Assembly: GCA_032126435.1 (NCBI GenBank)
Contig: JAQBBE010000131.1
Location: 1-13,965 of the forward strand
Reading direction: 5' to 3'
Length of the DNA stretch: 13,965 nucleotides
Source: JAAXQD01 sp032126435
GTDB lineage: Bacteria; Desulfobacterota; Desulfobacteria; Desulfobacterales; UBA11574
The notes under the pieces were generated by a model. That model saw only the letters and a list, made by a program, of their open reading frames with translations, made no database searches and was not told the DNA's origin. Of the stretch, positions 6,797 through 13,660 are shown piece after piece; position 1 is the first letter of the stretch, and every line of letters begins with the position of its first letter. A program made the position numbers and the translations under genes.

Positions 6797-8869
6797 ATGA
6801 CCGAAAAAATAGAAGGTTTAAGGAACATTGCTCTGGTAGCCCATGGAGGTGCGGGAAAAACTTCTTTGGCTGAGGTAATGCTTTTCAATACCGGTGTCAT
6901 TAATAGACATGGACGCGTTGACGACGGTAATACCGCGATGGACTTTGAGCCGGAAGAACTAAAACGCAACATTAGCTTAAGCAGTGGGTTCCATCAGTTC
7001 GACTGGAAGAAACATACGATCAGTCTCATCGATACGCCCGGTGATTTGAATTTCTTTTCAGACACAAAAAGCTGCATGCAGGCAGCCGACGGGGCTGTAG
7101 TGGTAATAGACGCCGTGGACGGTGTAAAAGTACAAACAGAGCAAGCTTGGGAATTTGCCGAAGAGTTCAACTTACCTTCAGTAATTTTCATCAATAAACT
7201 CGACAGAGAACGGGCGGATTTTTTACGCACTTTCAAAGATGCAGATGAATGCTTTAAGCCCAAGCCCATTAAGCTTCAGCTTCCAATAGGATCTGAAGCA
7301 GATTTCAAAGGTGTGGTCGACCTAATCAGCATGAAAGCATTCATTTATGATACGAAAGGTAAGGCAACGAAGGCCGACATTCCTTCCGATATGCAGGATA
7401 TCGCTGAAGAAGAGAGAGAAGCGCTGGTGGAGTATGTTGTAGAGTCGGACGATGAACTTCTGGAAAGGTATCTTGAAGGAGAATCCTTGCCAGATGATGA
7501 AATAAAGTCTGCATTGAGAAAAGGCACATTATCACGAACATTTATTCCGGTTCTCTGTGGATCGGCTACAAATAACATCGGCATCGATCTATTTCAGGAC
7601 TTTATTATAAACTGTATGCCCTCTCCGCTCGATCGTGGTTCCTGGATCGCTACCGACGGTGCCGGTGAAGGTGAGATAGAATGTGGGCCGGATCCGGATG
7701 CTCCTTTCGCCGGTTTCGTAATCAAAACCGTTGCCGACCCCTTTGCAGGCCGCTTGTCAATTTTCAGGGTTGTTTCAGGAACACTTGGAGCCGTCGGTAA
7801 TTTTTTTAACACCAATAAAGATGCAAATGAACGGTATAATCAGCTTCTGAGACTTGCCGGAAAGGAACAAAAACTGATAACCGAAGCCGGACCCGGATCA
7901 ATTGTAGCCGTGGCCAAACTAAAAGAGACAACCACGGGCGATACCATTTGCGATAACAGCCGCAAGGTAAAATTCAAATGTGCTGAACCTCTTCCTGCGC
8001 TGATATCATTTGCCGTCCAGCCCAAATCAAAAGGGGATGAAGATAAAATATTCAGCTCTTTGTCTAAACTCCTGGAAGAAGATATCGCCTTACAACTTAC
8101 CCGTAACGCCGAGACCCAACAGATCCTGTTGTCCGGTTTGGGGCGGATTCATATTGAAGTTACGGTGGAAAAACTCAAAAGAAAATTCAATGTTGAAGTT
8201 CTGCTGGATACCCCTAAGATCCCCTATAAAGAGACGATTACAAAGAAAGTAAGGGTTCAGGGAAAACATAAAAAGCAAACCGGAGGCCACGGTCAGTTTG
8301 GTGACTGTTGGATCGAGATAGAACCACTTCCCAGAGGAAAAGGTTTCGAATTCGTAGATAAAGTCGTTGGCGGCGCAATTCCTAAGCAGTATATACCGGC
8401 TGTTGAAAAAGGAATCATCGAATCCTGTCAGAAAGGGGTTCTTGCAGGGTTCCCGTGTATCGATTTCAGGGCCACCCTTGATTATGGATCCTATCATTCT
8501 GTTGATTCATCCGAGATGGCATTTAAAATCGCAGGTTCTCTGGCATTCAAAAAGGCTACAGCAGATGCCGGTCCGGTTCTCCTTGAACCGATCATGAACG
8601 TTTCCATTACCACTCCGGATGAATATATGGGTGATATTATGGGAGACCTTAACAGCAGACGCGGCAGGGTCCTCGGTATGGACAGCAAGGGAAAAAATCA
8701 GATCATAAATGCGAAGGTGCCTATGGCAGAGTTTTTGTCTTATGCACCGGATCTAAGACAAATTACCGGTGGACGCGGGGTGTTTTACATGGAGTTTTCA
8801 CATTATGATGAAGTTCCTGCTCAGATTTCCCAGAAAATTATAGAAGAAATAAACAGGGACAAAGAATAG
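6797..8869 (+). CDS. Elongation factor G-like GTPase (EF-G-2 type)
   Basis: This 690-residue protein has the EF-G domain order (GTPase domain with G' insert, domain II, then III-V) and acts on the ribosome or as a translation-related GTPase. It belongs to the EF-G-2 branch rather than canonical FusA. The P-loop is AHGGAGKTSL (15-24) where canonical EF-G has AHIDAGKTT, switch I reads KRNISLSSG (56-64), and switch II is DTPGDLNFFSD (79-89) in place of DTPGHVDF. NKLD (133-136) gives guanine specificity. Domain IV has the typical HKKQTGGHGQFGDCWIEIEP block, and the C-terminal domain has PDEYMGDIMGDLNSRRGRVLGM. GAGAGGAG sits 5 nt before the ATG. Domain IV being complete argues for ribosome binding, but the replacement of the switch II histidine by Asp83 suggests altered GTP hydrolysis. 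It is not the str-operon copy. Confidence 0.93.
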   Translation: MTEKIEGLRNIALVAHGGAGKTSLAEVMLFNTGVINRHGRVDDGNTAMDFEPEELKRNISLSSGFHQFDWKKHTISLIDTPGDLNFFSDTKSCMQAADGAVVVIDAVDGVKVQTEQAWEFAEEFNLPSVIFINKLDRERADFLRTFKDADECFKPKPIKLQLPIGSEADFKGVVDLISMKAFIYDTKGKATKADIPSDMQDIAEEEREALVEYVVESDDELLERYLEGESLPDDEIKSALRKGTLSRTFIPVLCGSATNNIGIDLFQDFIINCMPSPLDRGSWIATDGAGEGEIECGPDPDAPFAGFVIKTVADPFAGRLSIFRVVSGTLGAVGNFFNTNKDANERYNQLLRLAGKEQKLITEAGPGSIVAVAKLKETTTGDTICDNSRKVKFKCAEPLPALISFAVQPKSKGDEDKIFSSLSKLLEEDIALQLTRNAETQQILLSGLGRIHIEVTVEKLKRKFNVEVLLDTPKIPYKETITKKVRVQGKHKKQTGGHGQFGDCWIEIEPLPRGKGFEFVDKVVGGAIPKQYIPAVEKGIIESCQKGVLAGFPCIDFRATLDYGSYHSVDSSEMAFKIAGSLAFKKATADAGPVLLEPIMNVSITTPDEYMGDIMGDLNSRRGRVLGMDSKGKNQIINAKVPMAEFLSYAPDLRQITGGRGVFYMEFSHYDEVPAQISQKIIEEINRDKE

Positions 8870-8878
8870 CCCACGCGA

Positions 8879-8930
8879 CAATCCGCCATCTTTGCTTGGG
8901 TATTTCGGCGTATGGGCGGATTGCCATCTT
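8879..8930. repeat. Palindromic intergenic repeat between convergent genes
   Basis: CAATCCGCC (8879-8887) pairs with GGCGGATTG (8915-8923), and the stem extends by AT/AT with one bulged G, leaving a loop of about 22 nt. In addition GCCATCTT occurs twice (8885-8892 and 8923-8930). It sits between the stops of the EF-G-like gene and the convergent radical SAM gene. It may be a dispersed REP-like repeat or a bidirectional transcription barrier; there is no good U-tract immediately after the stem. Only one copy is in this window. Confidence 0.4.
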
Positions 8931-9009
8931 AAGCCCTTTTAAAAAATATTGCTTCCGGTCAATGAGGCAGCGAATAGGATTGCACAAGGACAAAGAAGAT
9001 ATTTTCCCA

Positions 9010-10113
9010 TTACCAACGCACATCCAATCCACAATGCAATGCAGCACTTTCATCCAGCATCCTTGGCAAACCACCGCGGTCCGAAGGGATAAATCCCAGA
9101 GATTTTTGCCATACCTCATCGTTTTCCATGCATAAATAGATCGACACATGAGGCGCATGGTCCCTTATGCAGGAGACCATCTTACGATACAGATCTATTC
9201 TCAATGGTTTAAAATAACGCATCTTTCCGTCAAGGCCGGATATAAACTCTCCGTAAACGATCTTCGAACTCGGAAAACGTTTTTGTATGATCGGTTTTAA
9301 AGACGGCATGAATCGAAAACTTCCAAGACTGATCCAAACAATATTTTCTGAAGAGACATGGGAGAACAACTGTCGTACGACTTGACGGTAATCTTCATCA
9401 CAGCCGTCATAAATAAACAACGGATCAAAATGGAACGCAAGAGGATAACCCCATGATTCACATGCTGCTGCCGCCCGGATTCTGGCGGAAAGGGATGCCG
9501 TGTAATGTTCCTCGTTACAAATAACTCGACTTGTATTCAAAGACCAGGCAACGATGGTTTTACGGTTGTGACGTATCAGTTTCAACCTTTCAATGGCCGT
9601 TGTTTTTGTCTTGAGTTCCAATACGACATGAGACTGGGCTGCAAATTTAGGAATCAGCAGGTTTGTAAGTTCGGTCCATGCTTCCCAGATCATGCTATCG
9701 GTAAATTCTCCGGTCCCGACTCTGTAGACGGTTTTTTCCAGAAACAACCGATCCAACTCTGCCAAGAGGTCATCATGGTTTACAAAATATTGAAGGACCG
9801 GCGGATGAAAGTAGGACTGCAGAATACAATAGGAACAGTCCATGGTACAGTAAGTCCCGATGTGAAGTATTTTATAACCGCAGCATGTATACACCCGGGT
9901 GCCGGGACAATCCTTGATGAATGCACCTTTGTTCCGGGTTAGAAAAAGGAGCTTCTTGCCCTCTCGAACGGGATCATCGGCGCAAGAGACCCAATCAAAA
10001 ACATTTTGCACGTCCTCAACTATTTTCGAAGGTATATTCAGGCGAGAGCGGATGGAAGCAACCTCGGGTAGATGAGCCACTTGTTGTTCGATATAAAGTT
10101 TAGAAAAAGTCAA
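9010..10113 (-). CDS. SPL-like radical SAM protein (spore photoproduct lyase family, non-lyase)
   Basis: This protein belongs to the COG1533/SplB-like radical SAM family. The radical SAM cluster motif is CTMDCSYC, a CxxxCxxC spacing (C89, C93, C96 from the chosen start), preceded by CCGYKILHIGTY as in SPL relatives, and followed by the partial TIM barrel with RVGTGEFTDS (131-140) and SLNTSRV. In Bacillus SplB the equivalent of GTGEFTD is ASCTSD, whose Cys is the hydrogen donor for repair; here that position appears to be Glu, so true spore photoproduct repair is doubtful. A non-sporulating Desulfobacterota-like host would fit this. The start chosen is TTG (10111-10113) with AAGG nine bases upstream and the family-like N-terminus LTFSKLYIEQQV. 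A TTG at 10132-10134 would add seven residues but has no ribosome binding site. The substrate is unknown. Confidence 0.85.
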   Translation of the reverse strand: MTFSKLYIEQQVAHLPEVASIRSRLNIPSKIVEDVQNVFDWVSCADDPVREGKKLLFLTRNKGAFIKDCPGTRVYTCCGYKILHIGTYCTMDCSYCILQSYFHPPVLQYFVNHDDLLAELDRLFLEKTVYRVGTGEFTDSMIWEAWTELTNLLIPKFAAQSHVVLELKTKTTAIERLKLIRHNRKTIVAWSLNTSRVICNEEHYTASLSARIRAAAACESWGYPLAFHFDPLFIYDGCDEDYRQVVRQLFSHVSSENIVWISLGSFRFMPSLKPIIQKRFPSSKIVYGEFISGLDGKMRYFKPLRIDLYRKMVSCIRDHAPHVSIYLCMENDEVWQKSLGFIPSDRGGLPRMLDESAALHCGLDVRW

Positions 10114-10133
10114 TGATGATAACCTTGGTCTCA

Positions 10134-10148
10134 AATCGTTTTGCGATT
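10134..10148. promoter_or_regulatory. Candidate operator B in the leader of the SPL-like gene
   Basis: AATCG-TTTTG-CGATT has the same 15-nt architecture as operator A and matches it at 12 of 15 positions. Two of the differences (T to C and A to G) are paired across the dyad and keep the symmetry. The adjacent sequence TATAAAAT on the minus strand is also shared, so the two sites lie in an imperfect direct repeat. Centre-to-centre distance is 61 bp. Confidence 0.4.
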
Positions 10149-10157
10149 TTATAGAAC

Positions 10158-10170
10158 GCGGCTTCGCCGC
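10158..10170. other. GC-rich hairpin GCGGC-TTC-GCCGC
   Basis: A perfect 5-bp GC stem with a three-base loop lies between the two operator-like dyads, in the transcribed leader of the SPL-like gene. On the minus strand the T-run precedes it instead of following, so it is not a standard terminator for that gene. It may be an RNA structure in the leader. Confidence 0.3.
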
Positions 10171-10194
10171 TCCGAAAAAATTCCATCTATATAT

Positions 10195-10209
10195 AATTGC
10201 TTTGCAATT
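10195..10209. promoter_or_regulatory. Candidate operator A at the SPL-like promoter
   Basis: AATTGC-TTT-GCAATT is a perfect 6-bp dyad overlapping the end of the -10 box and the predicted transcription start. A repressor bound here would block RNA polymerase. It is related to a second dyad 61 bp away (see operator B). Confidence 0.45.
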
Positions 10210-10237
10210 TTATATGACGAACCGGAATCCGAGTCAA
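10209..10237 (-). promoter_or_regulatory. Strong sigma70-type promoter of the SPL-like gene
   Basis: On the minus strand TTGACT (10232-10237) is followed after exactly 17 nt by TATAAA (10209-10214). Each hexamer matches consensus at five of six positions. Transcription would start near 10202, giving a leader of about 90 nt to the TTG start at 10113. This is among the best promoter matches in the window. Confidence 0.6.
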
Positions 10238-10473
10238 GTTTGAACTGCATCCTTCTGGTTTCCAGTTTCAAAATTCCAGTTCCTTTCGCTTTCAAAAATA
10301 ATAAGTATATTAACATAGATAAAATTTTTCGATGTTGAGCCGCCGACGACTATTGACACGTAAAGGTGGTTAAGATATTCAGGTAAAATAAAGTTATGAA
10401 AACATGCTTTAATTATTGTAATTTTTTGCGCGGTGAGATTCAGCGTTAACATTTTTGGAAATAAAAAATAGGT
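10238..10473. other. Intergenic stretch between divergent genes, no gene seen
   Basis: Beyond the SPL-like promoter this AT-rich stretch completes a 360-base gap without a convincing coding region (10114-10473). The only supported element in it is the candidate plus-strand promoter at 10353-10381. Short open frames here start at rare codons, lack ribosome binding sites and resemble no family. Confidence 0.5.
10353..10381 (+). promoter_or_regulatory. Candidate promoter for the 10474 gene and perhaps its downstream neighbours
   Basis: A consensus -35 hexamer TTGACA (10353-10358) is followed after 17 nt by TATTCA (10376-10381), a poor -10 that lacks the final T. Correct spacing and position upstream of the membrane-protein gene support it. 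The weak -10 could mean activator dependence. Confidence 0.35.
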
Positions 10474-10764
10474 ATGGGAAAAGGTATGGTCCTGCAGATA
10501 CAACGAAAAGGAAAAAAGCTGTTGCTGACGGAGGCTGAACTGCACGAATATATGGAAATAAAGATAAATGAAATCAGCAGATTGGCCTCAAGTATGATAT
10601 TAGCATTGATTATGATCACTATGGTCGCGATTTTAACCATTTTCAAGGTCAGGGATGTTTATCTATACGCCTTGATCTTGATACCGCTTTTGGGGCGTGC
10701 GTATGTCAGCGGCATGACTTCAAAATGGCTTCGAAAAAAATTTCAAGATTTGATAGGAATTTAA
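10474..10764 (+). CDS. Small two-helix membrane protein, function unknown
   Basis: This is a 96-residue protein that I do not recognise. It has a basic, soluble N-terminus (KGMVLQIQRKGKKLLLTEAELHEYM, residues 3-27), a first transmembrane helix around 38-57 (ASSMILALIMITMVAILTIF), a short KVRD loop, a second hydrophobic segment around 61-75, and a basic C-terminal helix (SKWLRKKFQDL). Both ends are probably cytosolic by the positive-inside rule. The ATG lacks a strong Shine-Dalgarno; GGAAA lies about 12 nt upstream. An alternative ATG is at 10486. A hairpin follows the stop. Coding status is supported by the well-formed membrane topology, but a homologue search would settle it. Confidence 0.5.
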   Translation: MGKGMVLQIQRKGKKLLLTEAELHEYMEIKINEISRLASSMILALIMITMVAILTIFKVRDVYLYALILIPLLGRAYVSGMTSKWLRKKFQDLIGI

Positions 10765-10767
10765 TCC

Positions 10768-10804
10768 ACTCTTTTAAGACCCACATCTTTCTGTGGAAAA
10801 GAGT
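10768..10804 (+). terminator. Candidate hairpin terminator after the small membrane protein gene
   Basis: ACTCTTTT (10768-10775) pairs with AAAAGAGT (10797-10804), enclosing a second stem CCACA/TGTGG (10781-10785 with 10792-10796). A five-base bulge separates the two stems on the left arm. It begins four bases after the stop at 10764 and is followed by ATTTTC, a poor U-tract, so termination may be partial. Confidence 0.4.
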
Positions 10805-10882
10805 ATTTTCAAATTTAATTAAACAAATTGGGCCAGGCAAAGCGTTATTTGTACGATTCCTGGCACTTTGGAGCGACAGATC

Positions 10883-11629
10883 GTGCAAGTGGCGGTTCTC
10901 TCGGATATCCATGCCAATATTGAGGCGTTTCAAGCGGTTCTTCGTGATCTTGAGCATCAAGCGGACAGGATCCTGAATTTGGGAGACCTCGTCGGCTACA
11001 ATGCCAGTCCCAACGAATGTGTGGAGCTTGCTATGAAAATAGGGATGGATTCCATTCAAGGCAACCATGACCAGGCTGTATGTAACCCCGGTATTGCCGA
11101 GTGTTTCAATATCTATGCACACAGGGCTATCCTATGGACAAAGGATGTTCTTACCAGGGAGAACACACGATTTTTGTGCGACCTGGCTGAAAATTTCAGA
11201 ACGACCTGCAGCTTTGCTTTTCACGGTTCTCCCGAAAGCACACTCAGCTATATCGGGCTCCATTTTCAGGCCAGAGCCGTTTTGAAGCAGATGAAAAATG
11301 GATTTTGGGGCAAAACAAACGTTTGCTTTTTCGGCCACACTCACAAAAGGAAAATTTGGCGCATGGACGTTCGGGGAAAGGTGGCGCCGGTTGAAATTCC
11401 TTCAGATGGTGTCATCCGTCTCAACAGAGAGGAGTTTTACCTCCTGAACCCCGGAAGCGTCGGCCAACCCCGAAACGGTGATCCCAGATCCTCATACTTG
11501 ATATTTGACACTGCCAGCCATACGGCATGCTTCAGGCAGGTTGACTATGATCGAACCGCAACCATGAGGAAAATAATTGCCGCCAATCTTCCTGAGTTTT
11601 TTGCCAACAGGCTGATACACGGGACTTGA
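10883..11629 (+). CDS. Calcineurin-like metallophosphoesterase family protein
   Basis: This cytosolic binuclear-metal phosphoesterase hydrolyses phosphomono- or diesters; the substrate is not evident. All metal-binding motifs are readable in order: SDIH (D8, H10), GDLVGYN (D35), GNHD (N61, H62, D63), FHGSP (H114) and GHTH (H152, H154). The GDLVGYNASPNECVEL block is typical of the YfcE/MJ0936-like subfamily, and LLNPGSVGQPRNGDP near the C-terminus is also characteristic. I chose GTG at 10883 because GGAG (10870-10873) is nine bases upstream and the first strand (MQVAVLSDIH) then starts as in relatives. A TTG at 10868 would add five residues. The next gene follows after 31 nt, suggesting a two-gene operon with the acetyltransferase. 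Confidence 0.9.
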   Translation: MQVAVLSDIHANIEAFQAVLRDLEHQADRILNLGDLVGYNASPNECVELAMKIGMDSIQGNHDQAVCNPGIAECFNIYAHRAILWTKDVLTRENTRFLCDLAENFRTTCSFAFHGSPESTLSYIGLHFQARAVLKQMKNGFWGKTNVCFFGHTHKRKIWRMDVRGKVAPVEIPSDGVIRLNREEFYLLNPGSVGQPRNGDPRSSYLIFDTASHTACFRQVDYDRTATMRKIIAANLPEFFANRLIHGT

Positions 11630-11660
11630 TAAAACAACATTGTCGTTGGGAGGTGCTAAA

Positions 11661-12230
11661 ATGCCGGGCACGCAGGAACTAAAAAAGATAGGTAAACTTA
11701 AGGACGGGACCGAAGTGATTCTGCGGCCGATGATCAAAACCGACCGCAAGCTGCTGGGAGATTTTTTTAGTCGGATGACGCCCGCGGTGCTTCAGTATGT
11801 GCGCAGCAACGTTACCGACCCGCAAGTACTGGATAAATGGTTCGAGAACATGGACTACGAAAAGGTCTTCCCTCTGTTGGCCCTCGTAAAAAACGAGGTG
11901 GTAGCCAATGCAACCCTGCACCGCGTGCCCTACGGGTGGCGGAAACATTTGGGCACTATCCGGATTGTTGTGGATCCAGAATTTCACGAAAAGGGACTGG
12001 GAACCCTAATGGTGAACGAACTGGTCGATTTGGCCCAGGAATTCGGACTGGAGAAACTTATGGCAGAACTCCCCCTTAAAGCTCACGGAGCCCTGGCAAT
12101 GTTCAAAAAAGTCGGCTTCAGTCCCCGGGCCGTGATTGAGGGACTCATGAAAAACCGCCATGGCCAAAATCTGGACGTGGTAATTATGGTAATGGATGTG
12201 GCCGCTTACGCCGGCAGAATTTTGCCATGA
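11661..12230 (+). CDS. GNAT-family N-acetyltransferase
   Basis: This 189-residue protein should transfer an acyl group from acyl-CoA to an amine, either a small molecule or a protein. After an N-terminal LKDGTEVILRPM strand typical of GNAT domains (13-24), the central strand and acetyl-CoA motif A read GTIRIVVDPEFHEKGLGTLMVNELV (98-122). The pyrophosphate loop is HEKGLG, with His where Gln or Arg is usual. Motif B follows with AMFKKVGF (146-153). The ATG at 11661 has GGGAGG (11648-11653) seven bases upstream; an in-frame TTG at 11640 is less likely. The gene follows the metallophosphoesterase by 31 nt and is convergent with the kinase gene, whose stop is only 10 bp away. Substrate unknown. 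Acetylated proteins are a possible target, since related domains occur in protein acetyltransferases. Confidence 0.85.
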   Translation: MPGTQELKKIGKLKDGTEVILRPMIKTDRKLLGDFFSRMTPAVLQYVRSNVTDPQVLDKWFENMDYEKVFPLLALVKNEVVANATLHRVPYGWRKHLGTIRIVVDPEFHEKGLGTLMVNELVDLAQEFGLEKLMAELPLKAHGALAMFKKVGFSPRAVIEGLMKNRHGQNLDVVIMVMDVAAYAGRILP

Positions 12231-12240
12231 GAAACTGAGG

Positions 12241-13581
12241 TTAGAAAAGCGGCAAAATTTTGTGGCCATAATCAGGGAAATCGGCTTTTATGGCCTCTTT
12301 GAGGGCTCTGGCATCAGGGTAACGTTCTTCCGGATTTTTCTGAAGGCATTTCAGTATGATCTGCTCGATTTCGGGATTTAGGTCCTTATTGTGTTTTCTT
12401 GGTGGGGGGACTGGAAGTTCCAGAATCATGTCCATAAGAATTTTCTCCACCTCGTGATAGAACGGAAACATTCCGGTATAAAGAATGTACATGACAACTC
12501 CCAGCGCCCAGACATCCGAGCGCCGCTGGCTTTTACCCATAATCTGATCCGGTGACATGTAGGGTCGCGAGCCGGTTACCGTACCGGATATATCCTTCTC
12601 TTTGAGTTCCTTGGCGGCGCCGAAATCCAAAAGCTTGATGGTGCCGTCGGGCCGGATCATTACATTTCCCGGCTTGATGTCCCGGTGGATGATTCCAAAA
12701 TCGTGGGCGTAAGCGACAACGTTTATAAGTTGGATGACGACCGATTCAACTTCTTTCTCTTCCAGTTCGCGTTCCATCACCTCAAAAAGAGTTTTGCCTT
12801 CAACAAACTCCTGGATGAGAACGCTCTTTTGCTTTACTTCTATAACTTCGTGAGCTTCAGGCACACCGGCATGACCGGACAGTAGTTTTAGAATCCGGGC
12901 TTCCTTTTCAATCTTGGGGTTCAACTTTTTGCTTAGCGGGATTTTGGCTACAAAAAGAGCAGGAGGAACATTCGCCACGCCTCTGACCTTCCAGACTTCA
13001 CCAAAGCTCCCTATACCCAGCCTGACGACCTTTTCATAACGGTGGCTCAGAAACTCCTCGGCCCTGAATCGGGATTGAAGACGGTCCGCAAGCCCGGGCA
13101 AAAATCTAACCAGAAGCTTCTTGTAAGAGGACGGTGGCCTGATTACCTGCAGATCATTGATTTCGTCCGAATTATCATGGATACTGCATTCACCGAGGCG
13201 GGCGTAAATTCCGGTCCTCCTTAAAAGTTCTTGGCAATCGATGGGTCTTGTGAGATAGTCCGATGCTCCGGCTTTTAAGGCCGAGGCCACCAGGTCCTCT
13301 GAAAAGTTTTCTATGATTACGATCACCGGGATCTTTATGTCATCTTTTTTCTTTTGCAGGGATTTAATAAGGTTTTGCAGGTCAAGGTCCGGTCGACCCA
13401 GGGCCAGAAGGGCCACATCGACCCTTTGCTCTCTGGCGATCTTCAAAGCCACATCCAGGTTACCGGAAGTATAGACCCGGTAGCCGCCCTCGACAAGAGA
13501 GTTCTTTAGTTTCTCAGCGCCGGACTGGTCGCCGTCGATGACTAAAACCACCCGCTTTTCCCCGTCCTTTGTCCGATCCAT
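12241..13581 (-). CDS. Hanks-type Ser/Thr protein kinase with an N-terminal degenerate receiver domain
   Basis: A receiver-like fold occupies residues 10-130 and a complete eukaryotic-like kinase domain 182-436. In the receiver, VLVIDGD (12-18) replaces the DD acid pair partly by Gly17, the phosphoacceptor position in VALLALGRP is Ala60, the Thr position is Ile90 and the conserved Lys is Arg112 (LTRP), so classical phosphorylation is not expected. The kinase has the P-loop GIGSFGEV (189-196), VAK with K213, catalytic HRDIKPGN (H299-N306), DFG (319-321), an activation segment TVTGSRPYMSPD (334-345, SPD in place of APE), and DVWALG. It is an RD kinase. No transmembrane segment is present, so it is cytosolic. 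The ATG has AAGGA nine bases upstream. It is divergent from a membrane-protein gene at 13661 and convergent with the acetyltransferase gene. Confidence 0.93.
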   Translation of the reverse strand: MDRTKDGEKRVVLVIDGDQSGAEKLKNSLVEGGYRVYTSGNLDVALKIAREQRVDVALLALGRPDLDLQNLIKSLQKKKDDIKIPVIVIIENFSEDLVASALKAGASDYLTRPIDCQELLRRTGIYARLGECSIHDNSDEINDLQVIRPPSSYKKLLVRFLPGLADRLQSRFRAEEFLSHRYEKVVRLGIGSFGEVWKVRGVANVPPALFVAKIPLSKKLNPKIEKEARILKLLSGHAGVPEAHEVIEVKQKSVLIQEFVEGKTLFEVMERELEEKEVESVVIQLINVVAYAHDFGIIHRDIKPGNVMIRPDGTIKLLDFGAAKELKEKDISGTVTGSRPYMSPDQIMGKSQRRSDVWALGVVMYILYTGMFPFYHEVEKILMDMILELPVPPPRKHNKDLNPEIEQIILKCLQKNPEERYPDARALKEAIKADFPDYGHKILPLF

Positions 13582-13601
13582 TTTTTAATGTCCTTTTTTG
13601 T

Positions 13602-13631
13602 TTGACACCAAAGACTTATTTTCTCTATACT
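13602..13631 (+). promoter_or_regulatory. Strong sigma70-type promoter of the 13661 gene
   Basis: TTGACA (13602-13607), a perfect -35, is followed after 18 nt by TATACT (13626-13631), five of six -10 bases. Transcription would start about 20-25 nt before the TTG start codon. The promoter lies in the short gap shared with the divergent kinase gene. Confidence 0.6.
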
Positions 13632-13660
13632 CCCGCAAACCATAAATAGGAGGATTTGCC

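Noticed and set aside
8090..8497. 135-codon minus-strand frame inside the EF-G-2-like gene, and other long antisense frames inside dxs and the kinase gene
   Set aside because: The overlapping plus- or minus-strand genes are clearly conserved families, and the antisense products show no motif, start signal or plausible composition.
10141..10338. 65-codon plus-strand frame in the SPL-like promoter region
   Set aside because: It begins with a non-ATG codon without a ribosome binding site and crosses the promoter and operator-like dyads of the divergent gene.
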